This document shows positions 33,457 to 41,921 of a stretch of 64,000 nucleotides of DNA, piece by piece. Within the stretch, counting starts at the first letter, position 1, and each line of letters opens with the position of its first letter. Location: the NCBI RefSeq assembly GCF_040253615.1, contig NZ_JBEJGY010000004.1, positions 806,001 through 870,000 of the forward strand. Reading direction: 5' to 3'. Position numbers and translations under genes: made by a program. Below the pieces are notes generated by a model, which ran no database searches, was not told the DNA's origin, and was given only the letters and a program-made list of their open reading frames with translations. This stretch comes from Streptomyces sp. Edi4. GTDB lineage: Bacteria > Actinomycetota > Actinomycetes > Streptomycetales > Streptomycetaceae.

Positions 33457-35242
33457 CGGTGTCCTCGGGCGCGTCGGGGCGCAGATCGGTGTGGGCGGCG
33501 AGCAGGGCGCGCTCGACCAGGTCGGCGTGGCCCGCCACGGTGGGGGCGGTGAAGAAGTCGGCGAGGGACAGTTCGACGCCGAGCTCTTCGCGCAGGTCCT
33601 CGGCGACGACGAGGGCGAGCAGGGAGTGGCCGCCGAGGTCGAGGAAGTCGGCGTCGGGGCGGGTCACTTCGCAGCCGAGCGAACGGCCCCACACCTCCGC
33701 GACGGCCCCCTGGAGCGGGGTCAGCGGTTCGGCGGCGCCGCTCACCTCGACCGCCGTGCCGAGCTCACCGAGCGCGCGGCGGTCCACCTTGCCGGAGCTG
33801 GTGAGCGGCAGGTGCTCGACGAAGGTCAGCTCGTCGGGGACCAGGTGGGCGGGCAGGGCGGCGCCGAGCCGGGTGAGCAGGGCCTCGGCGCGGGGCACGG
33901 GGCCGGGTGCCGCGACCACGAACGCGGCGAGACGGGCGTCGTCGGGGGTGGGGCGGCGCACGGTGACGGCCGCGTCGTCGACCTCCGGCTGCTCGCGCAG
34001 GGCGTGCTCGATCTCGCCGGGCTCGATCCGGAAACCGCGCACCTTGACCTGGTCGTCCGTACGGCCGTGGAAGTCAAGGGCGCCGTCGGGGCGGGCCGAG
34101 ACGAGGTCGCCGGTGCGGTAGAGGCGGCCGAGCACCGGGTGGTCGACGAAGCGCTCGGCGGTCAGGCCGGGCTGCCGGGTGTATCCGTGGGCCAGACGGC
34201 TGCCGCCGACCCACAGTTCGCCGCGCGCGCCGTCGGCGACGGGCAGGCCCGCTTCGTCGAGGATGTGGGCGGTGGCGCCGGCGACGGGGCGGCCGATGGG
34301 CACGGGCCCGTCGCAGTCGCGGTCGCTGACGCGGTGGGCGGTGGCGAAGGTGGTCGTCTCGGTCGGGCCGTAGCCGTTGACGAGTTCGACCCAGGGGAAG
34401 GCGCGCAGGACGGCCCGGGCGTGCTGCGCGGCCATCGCCTCGCCGCCCACGACCACGGTGCGCAGCAGCGCGAAGACGCGGGAGCGGCGCGCGGCGAGCT
34501 GGTGGAAGAGCGCGGTGGTGAAGAACGCCACGGTGACGCCCTGGCGCTCCACCACCTTGGCCAGGTCCTCGAACGAGGGGCGTTCGGTGGTGCACACGAC
34601 GACGGCGGCGCCGTTGGCGAGCGCCGCCCACACCTCGAACGTCGAGCCGTCGAAGGTGGCGGGCGAGTGCAGCAGCACCCGGTCGCGCGCGGTGACGGTG
34701 ACGTAGTCCGGATCGGTGACGAGTTCGGCGATGGCGCCGTGGCGCACGGCGACGCCCTTGGGGCGGCCCGTGGAGCCCGAGGTGAACATGACGAACGCGG
34801 TGTCGTCCGGATCGGGGCCCTCGCCGCTCACCCCGGCCCTTTCGGCCGGCTGCTCGTCGTCGGGCAGGGCGAGGACCGCGCCCGGTGTCGCGGCCGCTTC
34901 GAGCAGCTTGCTGTCGCCGACGGTCAAGGTGGCGCCGGAGTCCTCCAGCATGGCCTCGGTACGGGGCCTTGGGTGGCCCGGGTCCAGGGGCACGCAGGCG
35001 GCGCCCGCCCACCACAGGGCGAGCTGGGCGACGACGGTCCGGGCCGAGCGGGGCATCAGGAGCGCCACGGAGTCGCCGGGGCGTACGCCCTGGTCGTGGA
35101 GGTGGGAGGCGAGGGCGCGGGCGCGCGAGACCAGCTGCGCGTAGGTCAAGGTGGTGTCGCCGTCCGCCACGGCGAGGGCGTCGGGGGTGTGTTCGGCGTG
35201 CCGCGCCACCAGGGCGGGCAGGCCGGTCCGGGCCACGGTCAC
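33446..35242 (-). CDS. NRPS A-T protein, probably Val/Ile-type
   Basis: A 598-residue adenylation-carrier protein. Cores are intact: A3 TSGSTGRPKG near 156, A5 NGYGPTETT, A8 RIEPGEIE and A10 SSGKVDRR. The carrier serine is Ser540 in LGGHS. Aligning by eye with the gramicidin PheA pocket gives DGFFVGGTF, close to published Val and Ile codes, so an aliphatic amino acid is likely. No condensation domain is fused, so its loaded amino acid must be used by C domains in trans. GTG start with GGAAGG eight bases upstream; 45 bases after the previous gene, with a hairpin between. Confidence 0.88.
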   Translation of the reverse strand: MTVARTGLPALVARHAEHTPDALAVADGDTTLTYAQLVSRARALASHLHDQGVRPGDSVALLMPRSARTVVAQLALWWAGAACVPLDPGHPRPRTEAMLEDSGATLTVGDSKLLEAAATPGAVLALPDDEQPAERAGVSGEGPDPDDTAFVMFTSGSTGRPKGVAVRHGAIAELVTDPDYVTVTARDRVLLHSPATFDGSTFEVWAALANGAAVVVCTTERPSFEDLAKVVERQGVTVAFFTTALFHQLAARRSRVFALLRTVVVGGEAMAAQHARAVLRAFPWVELVNGYGPTETTTFATAHRVSDRDCDGPVPIGRPVAGATAHILDEAGLPVADGARGELWVGGSRLAHGYTRQPGLTAERFVDHPVLGRLYRTGDLVSARPDGALDFHGRTDDQVKVRGFRIEPGEIEHALREQPEVDDAAVTVRRPTPDDARLAAFVVAAPGPVPRAEALLTRLGAALPAHLVPDELTFVEHLPLTSSGKVDRRALGELGTAVEVSGAAEPLTPLQGAVAEVWGRSLGCEVTRPDADFLDLGGHSLLALVVAEDLREELGVELSLADFFTAPTVAGHADLVERALLAAHTDLRPDAPEDTDGH

Positions 35243-35272
35243 GGCCGTTTCCTTCCGGTCGTCGGGGAGGGG

Positions 35273-35300
35273 CCCGGGGTCCTCACGTCAGGACCCCGGG
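35273..35300. promoter_or_regulatory. Intercistronic hairpin in NRPS operon
   Basis: A perfect 11-base-pair stem (35273-35283 with 35290-35300) with a six-base CACGTC loop. It spans the stop codon of one A-T gene and lies 30 bases before the start of the next. It may attenuate transcription or protect mRNA ends, setting different protein levels within the operon. Confidence 0.6.
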
Positions 35301-37177
35301 GTGCGCGCCGCCGTGCGGCGCTTGTCGAGTACGGCGGCGATGGCCCGCAGATCGGGCTGGCGCAGCAACTCCGTCGCGCGCAGGCGTACTTGGGTCGCCT
35401 TCTCCAGGGCTTCGAGGAGGCGGGCCGCGAGCAGGGAGGTGCCGCCCGCGCCGGTGAAGTTGTCCTCAAGGGTGGTCTCGGGGCGGCCGAGCAGGTCGCG
35501 GACGGTGGCGAGCACGAGCCGTTCGTCGTCGGTCGCGTCCTGGGGCACGGCGGCCTCGGCTGCGGCCGCCGCGGGTGCCTGTTCGGCCTGCTTCAGGAGG
35601 GCCGCGCGGTCCACCTTGCCGTTGGCGTCGAGGGGGAAGGCGTCCACCATGCGCACCGTGGAGGGCACGGCCTGCTCGGGCAGCCAGGCCCGGACGCCGG
35701 CGAGGAGGTCGTCAGCGGCAAGCGCCGCGCCGGGCACGGGAAGGATGTGGGCGACGAGCCGGGCGCGGCCCTCGGCGTCGCGCGGCGCGGTGACCACGGC
35801 GGTGCGGACGGCGGCGTCCTGCTCGAACGCGGCCTCGACCTCGGCCGGTTCGATCCGCACGCCGCTGATCTTGACCTGGTCGTCGAGGCGGCCGAGGAAG
35901 ACAAGACGGCCGTCCTCCAGCATGCGCACACGGTCGCCGGTGCGGTACACGCGGTCCAGGTCGGCGAGTTCGGCCGGCGGGGCGGTGAAGCGGCGGGCGG
36001 TGAGCTCGGGGTCCAGATAGCCAAGGGCCAGACAGCTTCCCCCGATGCGCAGTTCGCCCTCCTCACCGCGCGCCAGGACGGTGCCCTCGGAGTCGGTGAC
36101 GACGACGGTCGCCCCCGCTATCGGGGTGCCGATGGGCGGCGCGGCGTCGGTGTCCGCGTCGGGGTCGGTGGCCCGCATGGCGTGGGTGGTGGTGACCACG
36201 GTCGCTTCGGCGGGGCCGTAGGCGTTGTGGACGGTGGCGGTCACATCGGGCCCGGGGCGCCGGCGCATGCGGTCGCCGCCGACCATGAGGTGACGGAGCT
36301 TCAGGTCCTGCGGCCAGGGGCGGTCGAGGAGCGGTTCGATCATGGGGGTGGCCGCGACACACGCCGTCACCTGCGCCGCGCGCCACCAGTCGGTGAGCGC
36401 GGCCGGGTCCCAGCGGACCTCGTCGGGCGCGGGTATGAGGGCCGCGCCGCAGGTCAGACCGGACCACAGCTCCAGCAGATGGGGATCGAAGGCGACACCG
36501 ATCAGCAGCGACTGGCGCCCGCCCGGAGCGAGCCCGGTCTCCTCGCGGTACCAGTCAAGGAGCGCGGCCAGGGCGGGCTCGGCGACCGTCACCGCCTTGG
36601 GGCGGCCGGTGGAGCCGGAGGTCAGTACGGCGTACAGGGCCTCGGGCGGCGCGGTGCGCGCGCCGGGCGCGGCCGAGGTGAAGGCGGCCACCACACTCGC
36701 GGCGGCGTTGGCGCCCGCACCGGACACCGGCAACTCAACGTGCTCGGACGCCTGGTGATGGGTCGTCAGGACCTCGGGGTCGCCGATGAGGCAGACAACG
36801 CCGATGTCCTCGGTGACCGCGGCGATCCGGCGCTCGCCGGGGCGGGGGCCGAGCGGCAGATACACCGCGCCGATGCGGGCCAGCGCGATCGCGGTGACCA
36901 CGAGTGCGGCCGAGCGGTCCAGGCAGACGCCGACGACGTCTCCGGGGCGCACGCGCCCGGTCAGGGCCTTCGCGACCGCGTCGGCCGCCTCGTCGAGCTG
37001 GGCGTAGGTCCAGCGGTGCTCGCCGTCGATCACCGCGGGGGCGCCGGGCGAGCGGCGTACCCACTCCTCGTAGCGCGCCAGGACTCCGGTGGAGCCGGCG
37101 AGGGGGGCGCCGCGCAGGATGCTCGGGGCGGCGCCGGAGGTGGCCTGCACCTGATGGTCCGTCAACTGCTGGGTCAT
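35288..37177 (-). CDS. NRPS A-T protein, substrate unclear
   Basis: A 629-residue adenylation-carrier protein. A3 TSGSTGRPKA near 186, A5 NAYGPAEAT, A7 YRTGDRVR, A8 RIEPAEVE and A10 DANGKVDR are present. The carrier motif is GAGGTS with Ser581. The pocket read by eye is DPLVMGAVV, which matches no code I remember; Pro at the second position is unusual. There is no condensation domain. Its ATG shares one base with the stop of the C-A-T gene (TGATG), a strong sign of translational coupling and stoichiometric production with that protein. Confidence 0.88.
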   Translation of the reverse strand: MTQQLTDHQVQATSGAAPSILRGAPLAGSTGVLARYEEWVRRSPGAPAVIDGEHRWTYAQLDEAADAVAKALTGRVRPGDVVGVCLDRSAALVVTAIALARIGAVYLPLGPRPGERRIAAVTEDIGVVCLIGDPEVLTTHHQASEHVELPVSGAGANAAASVVAAFTSAAPGARTAPPEALYAVLTSGSTGRPKAVTVAEPALAALLDWYREETGLAPGGRQSLLIGVAFDPHLLELWSGLTCGAALIPAPDEVRWDPAALTDWWRAAQVTACVAATPMIEPLLDRPWPQDLKLRHLMVGGDRMRRRPGPDVTATVHNAYGPAEATVVTTTHAMRATDPDADTDAAPPIGTPIAGATVVVTDSEGTVLARGEEGELRIGGSCLALGYLDPELTARRFTAPPAELADLDRVYRTGDRVRMLEDGRLVFLGRLDDQVKISGVRIEPAEVEAAFEQDAAVRTAVVTAPRDAEGRARLVAHILPVPGAALAADDLLAGVRAWLPEQAVPSTVRMVDAFPLDANGKVDRAALLKQAEQAPAAAAAEAAVPQDATDDERLVLATVRDLLGRPETTLEDNFTGAGGTSLLAARLLEALEKATQVRLRATELLRQPDLRAIAAVLDKRRTAARTPGS

Positions 37178-40100
37178 CACGACTCCTTCGGCGTGGCGAG
37201 GGCGGGGGCGGGGGTGGCGGCGAGAGCGCGGGCCTGGTCGGCGAGGACCGGGTGCTGGAAGAGCAGCCGCAGCGAGGGGCGCTCGCCGAGCCGGGGTTCC
37301 AGCCAGGCCGCGAGCTGCGCGGCGAGCAGCGAGTGGCCGCCCACGCGGAAGAAGTGTGAGCTCTCCTCGAAGCGGTCGTGTCCGAGCACTTCGCGCCAGC
37401 CCTCGGCGAGCAGCACGACGGCCGGGTCGTTGGACGCGGCGGGATCCGTCATCGGGGCCGCTTCCTCGGCGGGCGCCTCGGGCGCGGACTCGGCCGCGAG
37501 CCGGGCCAGCGCCACCCGGTTCGGCTTGCCGCCGGCCAGGGTCGGCATGGCGTCGAGCAGCACCCAGCGGGCGGGCACCAGGGCGCCCGGCAGGCGGCGG
37601 CTCAGCTCGGTGTGCAGCGCCTGCTCGTCCCACTCCTCGACCTCGTCGGCGCGCTCGCGGAAGGCGACGAGGCGGGGGCCGCCGGCGTTGTCGCGGTCCA
37701 GGACGACGGCGCAGGAGCGGCCGCCGAGCGCGGCCGACGCGGCGGCCTCGACCTCTTCGAGTTCGATGCGGTAGCCGCGCAGCTTGATCTGGTTGTCGCG
37801 GCGGCCGAGGAAGCGCAGCAGCCCGTCCTCGCCCCGGTAGCCGAGGTCGCCGGTGAGGTAGACGCGTTCGCCGCCGAGGGCGTCGACGGTGACGAAGCGG
37901 GCCCCGGTGGCCTCGGCGTTGCCGACGTAACCCTCGGCAAGTCCAACTCCCGCTATGGCCAGTTCACCGACAGCGCCGGTGGGCAGCGGCCGCAGCGCCT
38001 CGTCCAGGACGTGGATTTGCTCGCCGGGCAGCTCGGCCCCGAGCGGGATCTCCGCCCCCTCGGCCAGGCTGTCGCGGGTGATCTCGTACACGGTGGAGCT
38101 GATGGCCGCCTCGGTCACGCCGTAGACGTTGAGCACGCTGAAGGCGGGGCCCGCCTCGGCGTGGGCATCGGTGTCGGCGAAGAAGGCGCGCATCACGTCG
38201 GCCGGGATGCGCTCACCACCGAGGACGATCAGGCGCGGCGCCCAGCGGCCCTCGGTGAGCACCGCGAGCAGGTCCTGGCGGGTGGCGAGGAAGTAACTGG
38301 TGGGCAGGTTGGCCACGGTGACGCGGGCGGCGGCGAGCAGCCGCGCGAGTTCGCCGCCGGTCGGCACCTCCTGCTCGGGCACGACCAGACACGCGCCCGC
38401 GTACAGCGAGGGCAGCACCTCTTCGAGGGCGACGTCGAAGGACGGCTGGGCGAACAGGAGCACCCGGTCGCCGGCCGCGAGTTCGAACCGCCGCGCGGCC
38501 CCGGTCAGATGGTTGACCAGCGCGTCCCGGCCGACCGCGACGGCCTTGGGTATGCCGGTCGAACCGGACGTGTGGATGATGTACGCCGCGCCGGCCACGA
38601 CGTCCGCCGCGCGGGCGGACGGCAGGACCGGAGCGTCGAGGCTCGCGCTCGGCAGGCCGTCGGGCACGGACACCGAGGCGCCCGGGGCGGTGAGGACGAG
38701 CGCGGGCGCGAGCCGGTCGAGCAGCAGCTCAAGACGGGCCGGCGGGTCGGACGGCGACAGCGGGCAGTACACCGCGCCGGTGCGCAGGCAGGCCAGCAGC
38801 GCCACCACGGAGTCGGCGCCGCGCGGCAGCACCGCGGCGACGGGCTGTCCTGCGGTGACGCCCGCCGTGCGCATCCGTGCGGCGAGCGAGGTGACCTGGG
38901 CGTCGAGTTCGCCGTAGGTGATTCTGCGGGCCCCGATCAGGAGGGCGGGCAGCGCGGGGTCCTGGGCGGCGGCCGGGTCGAGCGGGTCGCCCTCCCCCGT
39001 CACGGGCACCCTGGGCGCCGCCTCTTGGGGCGTGGCGGGGAGCGCGAGGTCGGCGAGCGCGGTGGAGGGCGCGTCGAGGTAGGCGCGCAGCAGGTCAAGG
39101 AAGCGCTCGGCGAGCAGCTTGGCCACGTCCTCGCCGAAGAGGTCGGCGTCGTAGTCCCACACCAGCGTCATGCCGGGCGCGCCGTGGCGCAGGCTCACCC
39201 CGCGCCGGTCGTCGGGCAGCAGCACCACGTCGAGGTCGAAGCGGGTGGTGCCGGTGTTGAACCCCTCGAACAGGGTGATCTCCAGGCCGGGCACGTCGAG
39301 TTCGGGCAGCGGCGCGTCGTGGGCGCTGAACATCACGCTGAACAGCGGGTTGTCCGCGCCCGATGTGTGCAGGCCGAGGGCCCGGGTCAGTTCCTGGACC
39401 GGCACCTCCTGGTGCGGGAGCGCCCGGATGAGGGTGTCGGTCACCTCGTCCATGGTGTCCTCGGCGCTCGCGCCGGGGTCGAGGTCGAGCCGCAGCGGGA
39501 TGGTGTTGACGAACATGCCCACCGCGTCCTCGTAGCCGCGCGGGCGGTTGCCGACGGCGGTCCCCACCACCATCTGGCTGCGTCCGCTGTGGCGGCGAAG
39601 GAGTTCGGCGAAGAGCCCGAGCAGGGTGGCGAAGGGGGTGAGGCCGCGTTCGCGGGTGTGGGCGCGCAGCCGCTCCCCGAGGTCGGCGCCGATCGACTGG
39701 CGCAGCTGGCCGCCGTGGTGGCGCCGCCGCGCGCCGGGCCGGGCGAGGCCGGGCAGCGGCATGTCGTACGAGGCGTCGCGCAGGGTGGTCGACCAGTACG
39801 CGAGGCTGGCGCTCAGCTCCTCGGCGCGGATGTCGCCGGCCCGGGCGCGCACATGGTCGGCGTACGAGCTGGCCTCGGGCAACTCGATCGCCTCGCCCCG
39901 CACTTGGGCGCTGTAGACGCTGAAGACGTCGTTCAGGAGGATGGCGAACGAGTGGCCGTCGTGGATGAGATGGTGCTCGACGTGGATGAGCCGGTGCTGG
40001 TCGTCGGCGAGCTTGACCAGGGTCCAGCGCAGCAGGGGCGCGTCGAAGGTGTCGAGGGGGGTCTCCGCCTCGGTGCGCAGCAGCTTCTCGAAGGCGGCCT

Positions 40101-40371
40101 CGGGGTCGGCCTCCCAGGTGATGTCCACGGTGCGCAGCCGGGGCAGGCAGACGTCGGCGACGCGCTGGCCGGGCATCGCGCCCGGCACGGGCACGAGTTC
40201 CAGGCGCAGGCCGGGGTGGCGGGCGAGGGTGGCCGCGAGACCGCTGCGCAGCGCGTCGACGTCGAGGGTGCCCCACAGGTCGAGCGAGGCGGTGAAGTTG
40301 TAGGCGCGGCTGCCCGGCTGCACTTGCTCGTGCAGCCAGACGATCTCCTGCGAGGAGGAGAGGGGGAGCAT
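37177..40371 (-). CDS. NRPS C-A-T protein
   Basis: A 1064-residue module. The condensation domain (about 1-450) has an intact HHLIHDG at 133-139 and begins directly at the N-terminus without a docking extension. The adenylation domain (about 460-950) has A3 TSGSTGIPKA near 602, A5 NVYGVTEAA, A8-like RIELEEVE and A10 GGKPNR. The carrier domain has Ser1014 in VGGHS. The pocket by eye is DVENVGVIS. Glu at the third position is typical of pockets for basic or hydroxylated basic side chains (ornithine- or lysine-like), so such a substrate is suggested, not shown. Translation is coupled to the A-T gene downstream. Confidence 0.88.
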   Translation of the reverse strand: MLPLSSSQEIVWLHEQVQPGSRAYNFTASLDLWGTLDVDALRSGLAATLARHPGLRLELVPVPGAMPGQRVADVCLPRLRTVDITWEADPEAAFEKLLRTEAETPLDTFDAPLLRWTLVKLADDQHRLIHVEHHLIHDGHSFAILLNDVFSVYSAQVRGEAIELPEASSYADHVRARAGDIRAEELSASLAYWSTTLRDASYDMPLPGLARPGARRRHHGGQLRQSIGADLGERLRAHTRERGLTPFATLLGLFAELLRRHSGRSQMVVGTAVGNRPRGYEDAVGMFVNTIPLRLDLDPGASAEDTMDEVTDTLIRALPHQEVPVQELTRALGLHTSGADNPLFSVMFSAHDAPLPELDVPGLEITLFEGFNTGTTRFDLDVVLLPDDRRGVSLRHGAPGMTLVWDYDADLFGEDVAKLLAERFLDLLRAYLDAPSTALADLALPATPQEAAPRVPVTGEGDPLDPAAAQDPALPALLIGARRITYGELDAQVTSLAARMRTAGVTAGQPVAAVLPRGADSVVALLACLRTGAVYCPLSPSDPPARLELLLDRLAPALVLTAPGASVSVPDGLPSASLDAPVLPSARAADVVAGAAYIIHTSGSTGIPKAVAVGRDALVNHLTGAARRFELAAGDRVLLFAQPSFDVALEEVLPSLYAGACLVVPEQEVPTGGELARLLAAARVTVANLPTSYFLATRQDLLAVLTEGRWAPRLIVLGGERIPADVMRAFFADTDAHAEAGPAFSVLNVYGVTEAAISSTVYEITRDSLAEGAEIPLGAELPGEQIHVLDEALRPLPTGAVGELAIAGVGLAEGYVGNAEATGARFVTVDALGGERVYLTGDLGYRGEDGLLRFLGRRDNQIKLRGYRIELEEVEAAASAALGGRSCAVVLDRDNAGGPRLVAFRERADEVEEWDEQALHTELSRRLPGALVPARWVLLDAMPTLAGGKPNRVALARLAAESAPEAPAEEAAPMTDPAASNDPAVVLLAEGWREVLGHDRFEESSHFFRVGGHSLLAAQLAAWLEPRLGERPSLRLLFQHPVLADQARALAATPAPALATPKES

Positions 40372-40535
40372 GGGCGATCCCTTGGGTTGTCGGGTCGGGT
40401 GGCGCGGGACGCGGTGGTGCGCCCGCGCGGCGGTGCGCCGGCCGGTCCGCGGATCGCGCGGCCGCCCGGATGCCAGGGCTGGTCAGGACGTACGCGCTCG
40501 TGTGGAGCGGGATGTGTCGCGTCCGGGGTTCGGGG

Positions 40536-41828
40536 TCAGTGGACGGGGGCGTCGGCGGGCAGGGCCGCGCACAGCGCCGCGAACGCGTCCTCGGCGGCGG
40601 CGTCGTCCAGGACCGTGCGGTCCCAGACCATGCGGAGGTCGAGTTCGGGTCCTTGGGTGGCGGAGACGGCGAAGGGGGCGCGGACCTGGCGGCCGTCGAT
40701 GTGGATCTCGCGTCCCGCCGTCCCGCCGAGCCGCAGGGGCGCGCGGTGGGCGGCGTCGTCCACGGTGAGCAGCCCGTCGAGCCGGCCCGACCAGGCGGAG
40801 CCGCCGGCCCGCGCCGCCCGCACCACTTCGTCGAAGGGCGTGTCGGCCCGGTCCAGGTCGTCCCACCACTGCGTCTCGGTCACCTCGGGCGCCGGGGTGG
40901 CATGGGTGTCGGCGGGGAAGACCACGGTGTTCAGGAAGCAGCCGAGGACGGGTTCGGCGCCGGCCGGGCGGCCGCCCCAGGGGTATCCGATGGGCGCGAC
41001 CGAGCCGGCTCCGTACAGGGTCGCGGCCGCCGCCCGGCACGCGTCGAGCAGCGCGGGGAAGGGCACGCCCCCTTCGGGTGAGGGCAGCTTCGAGGCGGCG
41101 GCGCCCGTGGGCAGCCCGCCGCTCAGGCGGCGCGTTCCCGGCAGCGGGGCCCGCTCACGGGCCGGGCGCAGCCGCTCGCCCCAGTAGGCCAGGGCGCGCG
41201 GGGAGGCGGCGCGGTCCTCGGCGTCGAGCTGGCGCAGGACGGCGTCCTTGTAGGCGGCGAGTTCGGCGGCCGCGTCCGAAGGCGCGAGGTCCTGGGGGCC
41301 CAGGCGGTCGCGGTAGGCGGCGCCGAGTTCCGCCACGACGCGGGCCAGGGACTGGCCGTCGCACGCGGTGTGGTCCAGGACCACGGCCAGCAGTTCCTCG
41401 TCCGCGTGCGGGCCGTCGGCGGCCAAGTACAGGCGCAGCGGCGGGCCCTGGGTGGTCCAGGCGGCCAGCGTGCGGCGCAGCGCGTCCCGCGCGTCCTCGC
41501 CGGGCGCGGGGGTGACGTGCTCCATGGGTATGTCCGCGGGCCCGGGCCGCAGCACGGGTGTGCCCCGTACGACGCCGGCCCCCGAGCGCAGGGCGGGGTG
41601 GCGGGCGGCGAGGTGGCCGGCGGCGGCGCGCAGCCTGGGCCCGTCGACGGTGCCGCGCGGGAAGGCGAAGAACATCGGCACGATGTCGGCGCGGCCGGCC
41701 GGGTCCAGGGAGCGCACGAGCAGGAAGCGCCGCTGGGCCCCGGTGGCGGGCAGCAGTCCCGCGGCCGCCTCACTCGCGTCGAGGCGCTGGTAGCGGGCGA
41801 GGTACTGGCCCGTGATGCTGGGGAGCAC
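40536..41828 (-). CDS. Stand-alone NRPS condensation-domain protein
   Basis: A 430-residue free-standing condensation domain. The active-site motif reads DHTACDG (152-158): the first His of HHxxxDG is Asp, but the catalytic second His and the DG are kept. The tail includes the C5-like LGCFLNTVVFP. The GTG at 41828 is preferred because AGAGAGGA precedes it by four to five bases; an ATG at 41909 would add 27 residues. It is separated from the C-A-T gene by 164 bases and from the MFS gene by 93. Being unfused, it can condense aminoacyl groups carried on separate proteins. Confidence 0.8.
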   Translation of the reverse strand: MLPSITGQYLARYQRLDASEAAAGLLPATGAQRRFLLVRSLDPAGRADIVPMFFAFPRGTVDGPRLRAAAGHLAARHPALRSGAGVVRGTPVLRPGPADIPMEHVTPAPGEDARDALRRTLAAWTTQGPPLRLYLAADGPHADEELLAVVLDHTACDGQSLARVVAELGAAYRDRLGPQDLAPSDAAAELAAYKDAVLRQLDAEDRAASPRALAYWGERLRPARERAPLPGTRRLSGGLPTGAAASKLPSPEGGVPFPALLDACRAAAATLYGAGSVAPIGYPWGGRPAGAEPVLGCFLNTVVFPADTHATPAPEVTETQWWDDLDRADTPFDEVVRAARAGGSAWSGRLDGLLTVDDAAHRAPLRLGGTAGREIHIDGRQVRAPFAVSATQGPELDLRMVWDRTVLDDAAAEDAFAALCAALPADAPVH

Positions 41829-41921
41829 GTGGTCCTCTCTCGGGGTCGGGGACTCTGATGGACGGGCGGTGCGGAGGTCAACTGGCGTCTGAGCGAGGCG
41901 AGTTGACATGGAGACTCGCGG

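Noticed and set aside
31270..37774. Very long plus-strand open frames opposite the NRPS genes
   Set aside because: These are mirror frames caused by high GC and third-position bias; they show no domains, whereas the minus strand has full C, A and T motifs.
37177..40371. Siderophore identity of the NRPS product
   Set aside because: The EntS-like exporter and a possible basic-residue pocket are suggestive, but no ornithine N-hydroxylase, salicylate/catechol genes or siderophore uptake genes are in the window.
37378..41187. 1269-residue plus-strand open frame
   Set aside because: It is antisense to the C-A-T and C genes, Gly/Val-rich without motifs, and is a shadow.
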